NCBI RefSeq assembly: GCF_040822085.1
Contig: NZ_CP162006.1
Location: 4,030,001 to 4,094,000, forward strand
Direction: 5' to 3'
Origin: Rhodoferax sp. WC2427
Lineage (GTDB): Bacteria > Pseudomonadota > Gammaproteobacteria > Burkholderiales > Burkholderiaceae_C
Length of the DNA: 64,000 bases
Part shown: positions 26,932 to 35,531 of the stretch, one piece after another
How the letters are laid out: each line of letters opens with the position of its first letter
Position numbering within the stretch: the stretch's first letter is position 1
Translations under genes and position numbers: made by a program
Notes under the pieces: generated by a model
Databases searched by the model: none
Told to the model about the DNA's origin: nothing
What the model saw: only the letters and a program-made list of their open reading frames with translations

Positions 26932-28494
26932 GTGTTGACTGCGCAAGAAGGCGGCACCCTGCCGGGGGTGCCGGTCGTCGAATTCCAAGGCATTTCCAAA
27001 CAGTTTGGGGCCGTCAAGGCCAACGCCCAGGTCAGCTTCAAGGTCCGCAAAGGCTCCATCCACGGCATCGTGGGTGAAAACGGCGCGGGCAAATCCACGC
27101 TGATGAGCATCCTGTACGGCTACTACCAGGCCGACAGCGGACACATTTTGCTCAATGGCCAGCCTGCCCCCATGCGCAACAGCCAGGAAGCCATCCAACG
27201 CGGCATCGGCATGATCCACCAGCACTTCATGCTGGTGGACAGCTTTACCGTGCTGGAGAACATTTTGCTGGGCGTGGAAGGCGCGCTGGTGCTGGATGCG
27301 CCTTTCAAGGCGGCCGAACAACGCCTGCGCGCCTTGGGTGCCGAGTACAACCTGGAAGTCGACCCCAACGTGCGGGTCGAAAACCTGTCGGTGGGTGCGC
27401 AGCAGCGGGTGGAGATCCTGAAGCTGATCTACCGTGGCGCCGACATTTTGATTCTGGACGAGCCCACCGCCGTCCTGACTCCGCAAGAAACCGACTCCCT
27501 GTTTGCCATCCTGCGCGTGTTCCGCGACCAGGGCAAAACCATCATCCTGATCACCCACAAGCTGCAAGAAATTTTTGCGCTGACCGACCGCGTCACCGTG
27601 ATGCGCGCGGGCACCGTGGTGGGCGAGGTCGATACCGCCACCAGCAGCCGCGAGGCCGTGGCCAGCCTGATGATTGGCCGCAGCATCGAATCCACCCTGT
27701 CGCGCGGCCCCTACCAACCCGGTGCCGCCGTGCTGGAGGTGCAGCACCTGAGCCTGCACAACGTCCAGGGCGTAAAGCTGCTGGACGACCTGAACTTTTC
27801 GGTGCGTGCCGGAGAAATCGTGGCCGTGGCAGGGGTCTCGGGCAACGGCCAGTCCGAGCTGCTGGAAGTGCTGGCGGGCATGCGTCTGCCCAGCAGCGGC
27901 GACATCCGCTACAAGGGCCAACCCTTGCCCTTCAAGGGGCGGCGCGATGCCGATGGCCTGCCCGCGGTGTACCGCACACTGGGCATTGCCCACGCGCCCG
28001 AAGACCGCTTGCGCGAAGGCCTGGTCAAAGCCAACTCGGTGGCCCTGAACACCCTGCTGGGACACCAGAACGACCGCCTGTTCCACTCCGGTTGGCTGCT
28101 CAACCCGCAGGCCATCCTGGCGCATGCCAAAAAGCTGATTGCCGAATTTGACGTGCGCCCCACCGACCCGACCCTGCGCGTCGGCCTGCTGTCGGGCGGC
28201 AACCAGCAAAAAGTGGTGCTGGCGCGCGAGATAGCGGCACAGCCTGCTCTCATTTTGATAGGGCAACCCACCCGCGGCGTGGACATTGGCTCGATCGAGA
28301 CCATCCACCGCCGCCTGCTGGCATTGCGCGACGCGGGCATCGCCATCGTGCTGGTGTCGGTGGAGCTGGAAGAAATCCGCGTGCTGGCCGACCGCATTCT
28401 GGTGATGTGTGGCGGCAAGATTACCGGCGAACTGGCCGCGGGAGACTTTGACACCACCCGCATCGGCCTGATGATGGGCGGCGTGACGCACTAA
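26932..28494 (+). CDS. ABC transporter ATPase, two ABC domains (nucleoside import)
   Basis: Cytosolic ATPase of 520 residues with two fused ABC domains, as in sugar and nucleoside importers of the RbsA/YufO type. Domain 1: Walker A GENGAGKST, signature SVGAQQR, Walker B DILILDEPTAVL. Domain 2: degenerate Walker A GVSGNGQSE, signature LLSGGNQQKVVLAREIA, Walker B ALILIGQPTRGVD. Starts with GTG, 8 bases after the binding-protein gene. A TTG one codon on is also possible. Confidence 0.93.
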   Translation: MLTAQEGGTLPGVPVVEFQGISKQFGAVKANAQVSFKVRKGSIHGIVGENGAGKSTLMSILYGYYQADSGHILLNGQPAPMRNSQEAIQRGIGMIHQHFMLVDSFTVLENILLGVEGALVLDAPFKAAEQRLRALGAEYNLEVDPNVRVENLSVGAQQRVEILKLIYRGADILILDEPTAVLTPQETDSLFAILRVFRDQGKTIILITHKLQEIFALTDRVTVMRAGTVVGEVDTATSSREAVASLMIGRSIESTLSRGPYQPGAAVLEVQHLSLHNVQGVKLLDDLNFSVRAGEIVAVAGVSGNGQSELLEVLAGMRLPSSGDIRYKGQPLPFKGRRDADGLPAVYRTLGIAHAPEDRLREGLVKANSVALNTLLGHQNDRLFHSGWLLNPQAILAHAKKLIAEFDVRPTDPTLRVGLLSGGNQQKVVLAREIAAQPALILIGQPTRGVDIGSIETIHRRLLALRDAGIAIVLVSVELEEIRVLADRILVMCGGKITGELAAGDFDTTRIGLMMGGVTH

Positions 28495-28498
28495 ATTT

Positions 28499-29593
28499 AT
28501 GAACCCACACAACCTCCCCGGCTGGGCCACCAACCTGCTGTTGCCCATCCTGAACCTCATCTCGGCCATGCTGGTGGCGGGCGTGGTGATCTACGCCCTG
28601 GGCGAAAGCCCCACCGAGTCGCTGGGCATCCTGGTCAACAGCGCCTTCCTCAACCCCGAGGGGCTGGGTTACACCCTGTTTTACGCCACCACCTTCATCT
28701 TCACCGGGCTCGCCGTGGCCTTTGCGCTGCACGCCGGCCTGTTCAACATCGGCGGCGAAGGCCAGATGTACATCGGCGGCCTGGGCATGGCCCTGGTGGT
28801 GCTGAACATGGACGCGGCCTGGAGCCCCTGGCTGGTGATTCCGCTGGCCATCCTGATGAGCACCCTGTTTGGCGCGGCCTGGGCGTTTTTGCCGGGCTAC
28901 CTGCAAGCCAAGCGCGGCAGCCACATCGTGGTGACCACCATCATGTTCAACTTCATCGCCGCGTCGCTGATGAACTACATCATCGTCAGCCTGCTGATCC
29001 CGGTGGGCCAGCAAAGCACCTCCAGCCGCCAGTTTGCCGAAGCCACCTGGCTGCCCCGGCTCAACGAATGGCTGCCGGTGCTGGGCCAAACCCCCGTCAA
29101 CATCAGCTTTGTGCTGGCGCTGGCCGCGCTGGGCCTGTACGCGCTGGTGATGTGGCGCACCTCCTGGGGCTACGGCGTGAGCACCGTGGGCCTGAACCCG
29201 TACGCGGCCCACTACGCGGGCATTTCCATCAAGGGCACCATCATCGGCGTGATGGCCGTATCGGGCGCGCTGGCGGGCATGGCGGCCGTCAACAGCCAGA
29301 TGGGCTCGTCCCACAACCTGGGCCTCAACTTCACGGCGGGCGCGGGTTTCATCGGCATTGCGGTGGCCCTGATGGGGCGCAACCACCCCATCGGCATCCT
29401 GCTGTCGGCGGTGCTGTTTGGCGGGCTGATCCAGGGCGGGTTTGACCTGTCGCTGGAGAAGTCCAATATCCCGCCAGAAACTTTTGTGTTCATCCAGGGC
29501 CTGATCATCCTGTTTTGCGGAGCCATGGAGAATTTATATGCCCCTGCCCTATCCGCCTTGCTGAATAGCTACAAAAAAAGGAGTGCGGTCTGA
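28499..29593 (+). CDS. ABC permease subunit 1 (nucleoside import)
   Basis: Inner-membrane permease, 364 residues, with about ten hydrophobic helices. The segment LFNIGGEGQMYIGGLGMAL is typical of BMP-system permeases. It starts 4 bases after the ATPase gene and its TGATG junction overlaps permease 2. The last codons (NLYAPALSALLNSYKKRSAV) come from a sequence that looks like a fragment of the palindromic repeat (AATAGCTACAAAAAAAGGAG), so the C-terminus may have been changed. Confidence 0.92.
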   Translation: MNPHNLPGWATNLLLPILNLISAMLVAGVVIYALGESPTESLGILVNSAFLNPEGLGYTLFYATTFIFTGLAVAFALHAGLFNIGGEGQMYIGGLGMALVVLNMDAAWSPWLVIPLAILMSTLFGAAWAFLPGYLQAKRGSHIVVTTIMFNFIAASLMNYIIVSLLIPVGQQSTSSRQFAEATWLPRLNEWLPVLGQTPVNISFVLALAALGLYALVMWRTSWGYGVSTVGLNPYAAHYAGISIKGTIIGVMAVSGALAGMAAVNSQMGSSHNLGLNFTAGAGFIGIAVALMGRNHPIGILLSAVLFGGLIQGGFDLSLEKSNIPPETFVFIQGLIILFCGAMENLYAPALSALLNSYKKRSAV

Positions 29594-30558
29594 TGGACGA
29601 CATCCAACTCTCCAGCATCTTTGTAGCCATGGTGCGCAGCGCGCCGGTGCTGATTTTTGCAGCCCTGGGCGGCTTGTTTGCCGAGCGCTCGGGCATTGTG
29701 GATATCAGCCTGGAAGGCAAAATTTTGGCCAGCGCCTTTGCCTCGGCCTGCGTAGCCTACGCCACGCAAAACCCCTGGTTTGGCGTGCTGGCGGGCATCG
29801 TGGTGTCGTGCCTGCTGGCGCTGCTGCACGGCTTTGTGTGCATCCAGCAGCGCGGCAACCAGCTGGTGTCGGGCATGGCCATCAACATCTCGGTCAGCGG
29901 CCTGACCTTTGTGCTGGCGCAGTTCTTCTTCCAGCAAGGGGGCCGGACGCCGCCACTGGATGAAGGCCGGTTCCAGGCGCTCAACATTCCCGGCAGCCAG
30001 GCAGTGGCCGATGTGCCAGTGGTGGGCTGGCTGCTGCGCGAGCTGGTCGGTGGCCACACCATCCTGGTCTACCTGGCGTTTCTGGCCGTGCCGCTGGTGC
30101 ACTGGGTGGTCAACCACACCCGCTTTGGCCTGCGCCTGCGCGCCGTGGGCGACAACCCGCATGCGGCGGACACCGCCGGTATCAGCGTGGCAAGCACGCG
30201 CTATCTGGCCCTGCTGGCGGGTGGCGTGCTCTGCGGTCTGTCGGGTGCCTATCTGGCGATTGTGCAAACCGGCTTCTTTTTGGCCGATATGTCGGCGGGC
30301 AACGGATTTTTGGCATTGGCGGCGCTGGTATTTGGCAGCTGGCGTGCAGTACACACCACGCTGGGCTGCCTGATGTTTGCATTTTTCAGCGCGCTGCAGA
30401 TCCAGCTCGAAGGCGTGGTGCTGCCCGGTATCGGCAAGGTGCCGGGCTCGCTGATCCAGATGATTCCGTACATCGTCACCGTCATCATCCTGGCGGGCTT
30501 CATGGCCAAATCTGTAGCCCCTAAAGCCATCGGTGTCCCGTTCGTCAAATCCCGCTGA
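29593..30558 (+). CDS. ABC permease subunit 2 (nucleoside import)
   Basis: Second permease of the heterodimer, 321 residues, multi-helix. The start region SAPVLIFAALGGLFAERSGI and VDISLEGKILASAFASA are the family hallmarks, followed by GNQLVSGMAINISVSGLT and GDNPHAADTAGISV. The start overlaps the preceding stop (TGATG) and the ribokinase gene starts 12 bases after its stop. Confidence 0.93.
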   Translation: MDDIQLSSIFVAMVRSAPVLIFAALGGLFAERSGIVDISLEGKILASAFASACVAYATQNPWFGVLAGIVVSCLLALLHGFVCIQQRGNQLVSGMAINISVSGLTFVLAQFFFQQGGRTPPLDEGRFQALNIPGSQAVADVPVVGWLLRELVGGHTILVYLAFLAVPLVHWVVNHTRFGLRLRAVGDNPHAADTAGISVASTRYLALLAGGVLCGLSGAYLAIVQTGFFLADMSAGNGFLALAALVFGSWRAVHTTLGCLMFAFFSALQIQLEGVVLPGIGKVPGSLIQMIPYIVTVIILAGFMAKSVAPKAIGVPFVKSR

Positions 30559-30570
30559 TTGGGTTTCTCC

Positions 30571-31500
30571 ATGATTTTTGTTGCTGGCTCGGCCAATCTT
30601 GACTTTGTAGTGCGCGCCGCCCACATCCCCGCACCGGGTGAAACCGTGCTGGGCCGCGCGTTCCAGACCTTCCCCGGCGGCAAGGGGGCCAACCAGGCCA
30701 TCGCCTGCGCCCGTGCGGGCGGTGCCGCTACGCACATGCTGCTGGCGCTGGGCGCAGATGCGTTTGCCCAGCCGCTGGAGGCATCGCTCGCCGATGCTGG
30801 TGTGGTGCAGCACGTGGTGCGCAGCCCCGACCAGCCCACCGGCACCGCCTTCATCTGCGTATCCGACGATGCCGAAAACGCCATCACCGTCGCCCCGGGT
30901 GCCAACGCCAGCCTGCAGCCCACGCATTTGCCGCCGCTGGCGGGCTTCAGCCACCTGCTGCTGCAGCTGGAAACCCCGCTGGACACGGTGACAGCCTACG
31001 CCCAGGCCGCCCGTGCCCAGGGCGTGCAGGTGGTGCTCAACGCCGCTCCCGCCCAGGTGCTGCCCGCCGACCTATTGGCCGCGGTGGATGTGCTGGTAGT
31101 CAACGAAGGTGAACTCGCCAGCGTGGCCCAGCACAACGGCAGCATTGCTGAATGCCTGGCCCGGCTGGACACCGCCTGCGTGGTCGTCACCCTGGGCCAC
31201 CGGGGCTGCTGCGCACGGCTCAACGGCCAGATCCTGCTGCAAGCCGCCTACCCCGTCACGCCGGTGGACACCACCGCGGCGGGCGACAGCTTCTGCGGCG
31301 CCCTCACCGCCGCCCTGTCTCTGGGCCACCCGCTGGCGCTGGCCATGCAGTACGGCAGCGCCGCCGGTGCCCTGGCCTGCACCCGGCCCGGTGCGCAGTC
31401 CAGCATCCCCACGCATGCCGAAGTGCAGGCCCTCGTTGCCAGTGGAACCCCCACCGGAGCCGAGGCCGCGCTGCGAGAATTTTGCGGATTCCCCGCCTAA
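30571..31500 (+). CDS. rbsK: Ribokinase
   Basis: Cytosolic PfkB-family kinase, 309 residues, phosphorylating ribose at O5. Signature 1 is FPGGKGANQAIACARAG and signature 2 (with the catalytic Asp) is VDTTAAGDSFCGAL. The substrate-binding start MIFVAGSANLDFVVRA is ribokinase-like. Placed between the nucleoside importer and a nucleoside hydrolase, it should use ribose released from nucleosides. I start at ATG 30571; a GTG-type or TTG start 4 codons upstream is possible. Confidence 0.91.
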   Translation: MIFVAGSANLDFVVRAAHIPAPGETVLGRAFQTFPGGKGANQAIACARAGGAATHMLLALGADAFAQPLEASLADAGVVQHVVRSPDQPTGTAFICVSDDAENAITVAPGANASLQPTHLPPLAGFSHLLLQLETPLDTVTAYAQAARAQGVQVVLNAAPAQVLPADLLAAVDVLVVNEGELASVAQHNGSIAECLARLDTACVVVTLGHRGCCARLNGQILLQAAYPVTPVDTTAAGDSFCGALTAALSLGHPLALAMQYGSAAGALACTRPGAQSSIPTHAEVQALVASGTPTGAEAALREFCGFPA

Positions 31501-31524
31501 ACTGTTTTTATCTGAGTACCCGCC

Positions 31525-32517
31525 ATGACCTCTTCCACAGCTCCCACCAAAGTTATTTTTGACACCGACCCCGGCGTAGACGACGCAATGGCCCTGTACT
31601 TCGCGCTGGCGCATCCGGCCATCGACGTGGTGGGCATCACCACCACCTTTGGCAATGTCACGGTGGAGCAAGCCGCCACCAACGCGCTGTACCTCACCGC
31701 CATTGCAGGCAAGACCGTGCCCGTCACCAAAGGCGTGGCCACGCCCTGGGTCAAGCCCGGCGAAGCGCCCCCGGCCTTCATCCACGGAGCCGACGGCCTG
31801 GGCAACCTGCCCTCGCGCGTGGCTACCACCAACCAGCTCGACCCGCGCTCCAGCGCCCAGTTCATCGTCGACATGGCCCGGGCCCATCCCGGTGAAATCA
31901 CCCTGGTGGCCGTAGGCCCGTTGGGCAACCTGAGCCTGGCCCTGAAGCTGGAGCCCACTCTGCCCAAGCTGCTGAAAGAAGTGATTCTGATGGCGGGCAC
32001 CATAACCGAGCCCGGCAACGTCTCGCCCGTGGCCGAAGCCAATGTGTGGAACGACCCGCACGCCGCCGACCACGTGTTCAGCGCAGGCTGGAAGCTCACC
32101 ATGGTGGGCCTGGACGTGACCCACCGCGTGATCGTGCCGCTGGCACTGTTCAAGAAAATTGCCGACCACCATAAGCACATCGCCACCGACGTGCTGCACC
32201 ACGCCGTGAGCTTTTACGCCGACTTCTACAGCGGCATCTACCCGCATGTGGCCAAGATCCACGGCTGCTTTGGGCACGACGTGCTGGCCTTCATCTACCT
32301 GGTCAACCCGGAGCTGTTCACCATCGAGTCCGGCGGTATCCGCGTGGCCACCGAAGGCATTGCCAACGGCCAGACCATGATGAAGCGCAAAGACATCTTC
32401 CACCCCCAGGCCGGTTGGGCCGACACCCCGCCCACCCAGGTGTGCATGCAGGTGCAAGCCGAGGCCTGCAACGCCGTGCTGGAAGAAATGCTGATGTCCG
32501 ACTGGCTGCCCAAGTAG
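31525..32517 (+). CDS. Nucleoside hydrolase
   Basis: Calcium-dependent N-ribohydrolase splitting nucleosides into base and ribose; 330 residues. The metal-binding motif DTDPGVDDAMAL is near residue 13. AVGPLGNLSLALKLEP, LMAGTITEPGNVSPVAEANVWNDP and GCFGHDVLAFIYLVNPELF carry the other family features, including the catalytic-site His near residue 250. Base preference (purine, pyrimidine or both) cannot be read. It follows ribokinase by 24 bases, so cleavage and ribose phosphorylation are coupled. Confidence 0.93.
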   Translation: MTSSTAPTKVIFDTDPGVDDAMALYFALAHPAIDVVGITTTFGNVTVEQAATNALYLTAIAGKTVPVTKGVATPWVKPGEAPPAFIHGADGLGNLPSRVATTNQLDPRSSAQFIVDMARAHPGEITLVAVGPLGNLSLALKLEPTLPKLLKEVILMAGTITEPGNVSPVAEANVWNDPHAADHVFSAGWKLTMVGLDVTHRVIVPLALFKKIADHHKHIATDVLHHAVSFYADFYSGIYPHVAKIHGCFGHDVLAFIYLVNPELFTIESGGIRVATEGIANGQTMMKRKDIFHPQAGWADTPPTQVCMQVQAEACNAVLEEMLMSDWLPK

Positions 32518-32546
32518 TCCTATCGTTCTTCCAAGGAGAGGTCGCC

Positions 32547-33392
32547 ATGCAGTTCCCCGTCGTCAACTACCTCAGCGCCACCGCCGCGCAAGACTTTTGC
32601 AAAAGCCTGCACGAGACAGGCTTTGGCGTGCTGTCGCACCACCCCCTCGACCAGCACCTGGTAGACGGCATCTACGCCGAGTGGCTGGCGTTCTTTGGCT
32701 CCGAGGCCAAGCACAAGTACGCGCAAGACCCGGTCAAATTCGACGGCTACTTCTCGCCCGCCGTGTCGGAAACCGCCAAAGGCAACGACAAGCGCGACCT
32801 CAAGGAGTTCTTCCACATCTACCCCTGGGGCCGGTACCCGGCCGAGGTGTCGGATGCAGCGCGCCGCTACTACAGCCAAGGCAGCGCCCTGGCCGCCGAA
32901 CTGCTCAAGTGGGTCGAAGACAACTCGCCCCCCGAGGTGCGCGCCCGCTACACCGAACCCCTGCCGCAAATGATCGAGGGCTGCGACCAGACCCTGCTGC
33001 GCGTGCTGCACTACCCGCCCCTGCGTGGCAACGAGGAGCCCGGCAGTGTGCGCGCCGCTGCGCACGGCGACATCAACCTGCTGACCATCCTGCCCGCCGC
33101 CACCGAACCCGGCCTGCAGGTACTGGGCAAAGACGGTGCCTGGTACGACGTGCCCTGCGACTTCGGCCTGCTGATCGTCAACATCGGCGACATGCTGCAA
33201 GAAGCCTCGGGCCACTACTACCCGTCCACCACCCACCGCGTGCTCAACCCCATGGGCGAAGGCCGCTTCAAGTCGCGCGTGTCGCTGCCGCTGTTTTTGC
33301 ACCCGCGCCGCGACGTGGTGCTGTCCGAGCGCTACACCGTGCAAAAGTATTTCGACGAGCGCATGGCCGAGCTGCGCGGACCCAAAACCTGA
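32547..33392 (+). CDS. Isopenicillin N synthase-like 2-oxoglutarate/Fe(II) oxygenase
   Basis: A 281-residue soluble non-haem iron dioxygenase. The iron triad is His173-x-Asp175 (AAAHGDINLL) and His230 (STTHRVLNP), and Arg244-x-Ser246 (SRVSLPLFLHP) should bind 2-oxoglutarate. Start at 32547, with ribosome binding site AAGGAGAG. It lies between nucleoside hydrolase and 5'-nucleotidase genes with short gaps, so it probably acts on a nucleoside, base or modified sugar. Relatives of this fold hydroxylate thymine and uracil methyl groups or pyrimidine nucleosides in fungi, but the true substrate here is unknown. Confidence 0.88.
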   Translation: MQFPVVNYLSATAAQDFCKSLHETGFGVLSHHPLDQHLVDGIYAEWLAFFGSEAKHKYAQDPVKFDGYFSPAVSETAKGNDKRDLKEFFHIYPWGRYPAEVSDAARRYYSQGSALAAELLKWVEDNSPPEVRARYTEPLPQMIEGCDQTLLRVLHYPPLRGNEEPGSVRAAAHGDINLLTILPAATEPGLQVLGKDGAWYDVPCDFGLLIVNIGDMLQEASGHYYPSTTHRVLNPMGEGRFKSRVSLPLFLHPRRDVVLSERYTVQKYFDERMAELRGPKT

Positions 33393-33406
33393 TTTTCGGA
33401 GTTTCC

Positions 33407-35056
33407 ATGCGCGCACTGCAACCCCACCCCTACCCCCGTCTTGCCCTGGCCCTGCTGGTCGCTGCCCTGGCCGGTTGCTCCTCCCTGGCCCCCGGCCCCG
33501 AGAAGGACAAAACCTACAACATCACCATCCTGCACACCAACGACCACCATGGCCGGTTCTGGAAGAACGGCGATGGCGAGTACGGCATGTCGGCGCAGAA
33601 AACCGTGGTGGACCAGGTGCGCAAGGAAGTGGCCGCCACCGGTGGCTCCATGCTGCTGCTCAGCGGCGGCGACATCAACACCGGCGTGCCCGAGTCCGAC
33701 CTGCAAGATGCCGTGCCTGACTTCAAGGGCATGAACCTGCTGGGCTTCGATGCCATGGCCGTGGGCAACCACGAGTTCGACAAGCCCCGCGCCGTGCTGC
33801 AAATGCAGCGCGATATGGCCAAATTTCCCATGCTGTCGGCCAACATCTACGACCACGGCCAGCGCATGTTTGCGCCCTACAAGATCTTCAACGTCGGCGG
33901 TGTCCGCGTGGGTGTCATGGGCCTGACTACCGAAGACACCTTCAAAATGGTGCTGCCCGACAACGTCAAGGACGTTGAATTCCGCAGCGTGGTCAACGAA
34001 GCCCGCCAGGTCGTGCCCGAGCTGCGCGCCAAAGCCGACGTGGTCATCGCCGCCACCCACATGGGCCACTACCCCAACGGCCAGCACGGCAGCCAGGCCC
34101 AGGGCGATGTGGAAATGGCCCGTGCTGTGAAGGGCATCGACTTGGTGGTCGGCGGCCACTCGCAAAACCCGGTCTGCATGAAAGCCGAGAACGTGCGCGA
34201 CGAAGCATACGTGCCCGGCACCCCCTGCGCGCCCGATCGGCAAAACGGCACCTGGATCGTGCAGGCCCACGAATGGGGCAAGTACGTGGGCCGCGCCGAC
34301 TTCACCTACCGCAACGGCGAATTCAAGCTGGTGCACTACGCGCTGATCCCCATCAACCTGAAAAAGACCGTACAGGGAGCCGACGGCAAGCCCGCCAAGG
34401 CCTACTACACCAGCGAGATCGCCGAAGACCCGGCCATGCTGGCCGTGCTCACGCCCTACCAGAACATCGGCCAGGAAAAGCTCGGTATCACCGTGGGCAG
34501 CAGCGATGCCCGCATCGAAGGCGACCGCAGCATCATCCGCGCCCAGCCTGCCGCTATGGGCGTGCTGGTGGGCCTGTCGATGCTGGCCAAAACCCAGGCC
34601 GACTTCGCCGTGGTCAATTCGGGTGGCGTGCGCGACTCCCTGCCCGCAGGCCCGCTGACCTACAAAGACGTGCTCAAGGTCCAGCCCTTTGGCAACACCA
34701 TCTCCACCGTGGAGTTCACCGGCGCCGAGGTGATGGACTACCTCAACGCCACCGCCAAAATGACGGCGGGCTCGGGCGCGTTTCCGCAGTTTGCGGGCAT
34801 CCGGCTGGTCATTGCCGATGGCAAAGTCAGCAGCGCCAGCATCCGCGGCGTGCCCATCCAGCCCACCACCACCTACCGCATGGCCGTCAACAACTTCCAG
34901 GCCGTGGGCGGCGACGGCTACCCCAAGCTGCTGGCCCACCCCAGCTACACCAACACCGGCTTTGTGGATGCCGACGTGCTGCGCGGCTACATCACCTCGC
35001 ACAGCCCCCTGAAGGCCGCCGACTTTGCGCCGGGCGATGCGGTGGTGCGCAAATAG
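33407..35056 (+). CDS. 5'-nucleotidase / metallophosphatase lipoprotein (UshA/NadN-like)
   Basis: Exported two-domain nucleotidase, 549 residues. The start MRALQPHPYPRLALALLVAA is followed by the lipobox LAGC, so it is probably membrane-anchored. The calcineurin-type domain shows ILHTNDHHGRF, the NHE motif in AVGNHEFDKPRA, ATHMGHYPNG and GGHSQNPV. The C-terminal domain has NSGGVRDSLPAGPLTYKDVL and NNFQAVGGDGYP, the substrate-binding part. In the periplasm it would turn nucleotides into nucleosides for the importer encoded upstream. Last gene of the operon. Confidence 0.92.
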   Translation: MRALQPHPYPRLALALLVAALAGCSSLAPGPEKDKTYNITILHTNDHHGRFWKNGDGEYGMSAQKTVVDQVRKEVAATGGSMLLLSGGDINTGVPESDLQDAVPDFKGMNLLGFDAMAVGNHEFDKPRAVLQMQRDMAKFPMLSANIYDHGQRMFAPYKIFNVGGVRVGVMGLTTEDTFKMVLPDNVKDVEFRSVVNEARQVVPELRAKADVVIAATHMGHYPNGQHGSQAQGDVEMARAVKGIDLVVGGHSQNPVCMKAENVRDEAYVPGTPCAPDRQNGTWIVQAHEWGKYVGRADFTYRNGEFKLVHYALIPINLKKTVQGADGKPAKAYYTSEIAEDPAMLAVLTPYQNIGQEKLGITVGSSDARIEGDRSIIRAQPAAMGVLVGLSMLAKTQADFAVVNSGGVRDSLPAGPLTYKDVLKVQPFGNTISTVEFTGAEVMDYLNATAKMTAGSGAFPQFAGIRLVIADGKVSSASIRGVPIQPTTTYRMAVNNFQAVGGDGYPKLLAHPSYTNTGFVDADVLRGYITSHSPLKAADFAPGDAVVRK

Positions 35057-35125
35057 AAAATTTATAAGAAATAGACCGCTCACGCTCATTCCATGGGCGT
35101 GAGCAGCTATTTATTCAATAGCGAT
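35055..35125. repeat. Palindromic repeat copy 5
   Basis: A long copy: AT-rich arm, then GACCGCTCACGCTCATTCCA, GGGCGTGAGCAGCTATTTAT and TTCAATAGCG. It follows the last gene of the nucleoside operon directly and may act as its transcript end. Confidence 0.7.
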
Positions 35126-35179
35126 TAAGTTGAAATTGGCTGCGGGCGCACAGGCCCCATAATCGAGCGCCTGCCCAGG

Positions 35180-35198
35180 ACCGTCCACACAGGACGGT
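35180..35198. promoter_or_regulatory. Short hairpin before the DUF6172 gene
   Basis: Arms ACCGTCC and GGACGGT with loop ACACA, 22 bases before the start codon. No T-run follows. It would be in the 5' UTR of the next gene and could affect translation; this is inference. Confidence 0.35.
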
Positions 35199-35220
35199 AT
35201 GGGCTTCTCAAAGGCACCCT

Positions 35221-35517
35221 GTGAAAAAAACATTCCCCCTGAATATCGAAGGCAAAAACCGCGACCGCGTGGTCGAAGCCACCAAGCACGACATCCGTAA
35301 ATACGTCAAACGCCAGCTGCGCGTAGCCCTGCCCGAAGGCGTGGACTACTGGGACTGGGACTGCCGCTTCGGCACCAGCGCCGACACCGCCGTGGTCGTG
35401 CACTTCGCCACCATCACCAAGCTGATCGACGACGTGGCCGCTGCCGGTGGCGCATCGTTCTACATCGAGCTGATCGCCAAAAACGGCGTGCGCACCGCCA
35501 AACCCAGCGCCGCGTAA
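35221..35517 (+). CDS. DUF6172 family small protein
   Basis: A 98-residue cytosolic protein, recognised as the DUF6172 type (MKKTFPLNIEGKNRDRVVEA, YVKRQLRVALPEGVDYWDWD). Function is unknown. Residues 20-40 are basic, which could contact nucleic acid, but there is no known motif. GTG start, preceded by AAAGGCACC. A second small gene follows 14 bases later, so the two are probably transcribed together. Confidence 0.78.
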   Translation: MKKTFPLNIEGKNRDRVVEATKHDIRKYVKRQLRVALPEGVDYWDWDCRFGTSADTAVVVHFATITKLIDDVAAAGGASFYIELIAKNGVRTAKPSAA

Positions 35518-35531
35518 TAAGCATTCAGTCC

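Noticed and set aside
26920..28569. 549-codon frame opposite the nucleoside ABC ATPase
   Set aside because: Shadow frame; the ATPase motifs are on the plus strand.
33332..35089. 585-codon frame opposite the 5'-nucleotidase gene
   Set aside because: His/Val/Gly-rich shadow translation without domains; the sense gene has all catalytic motifs.
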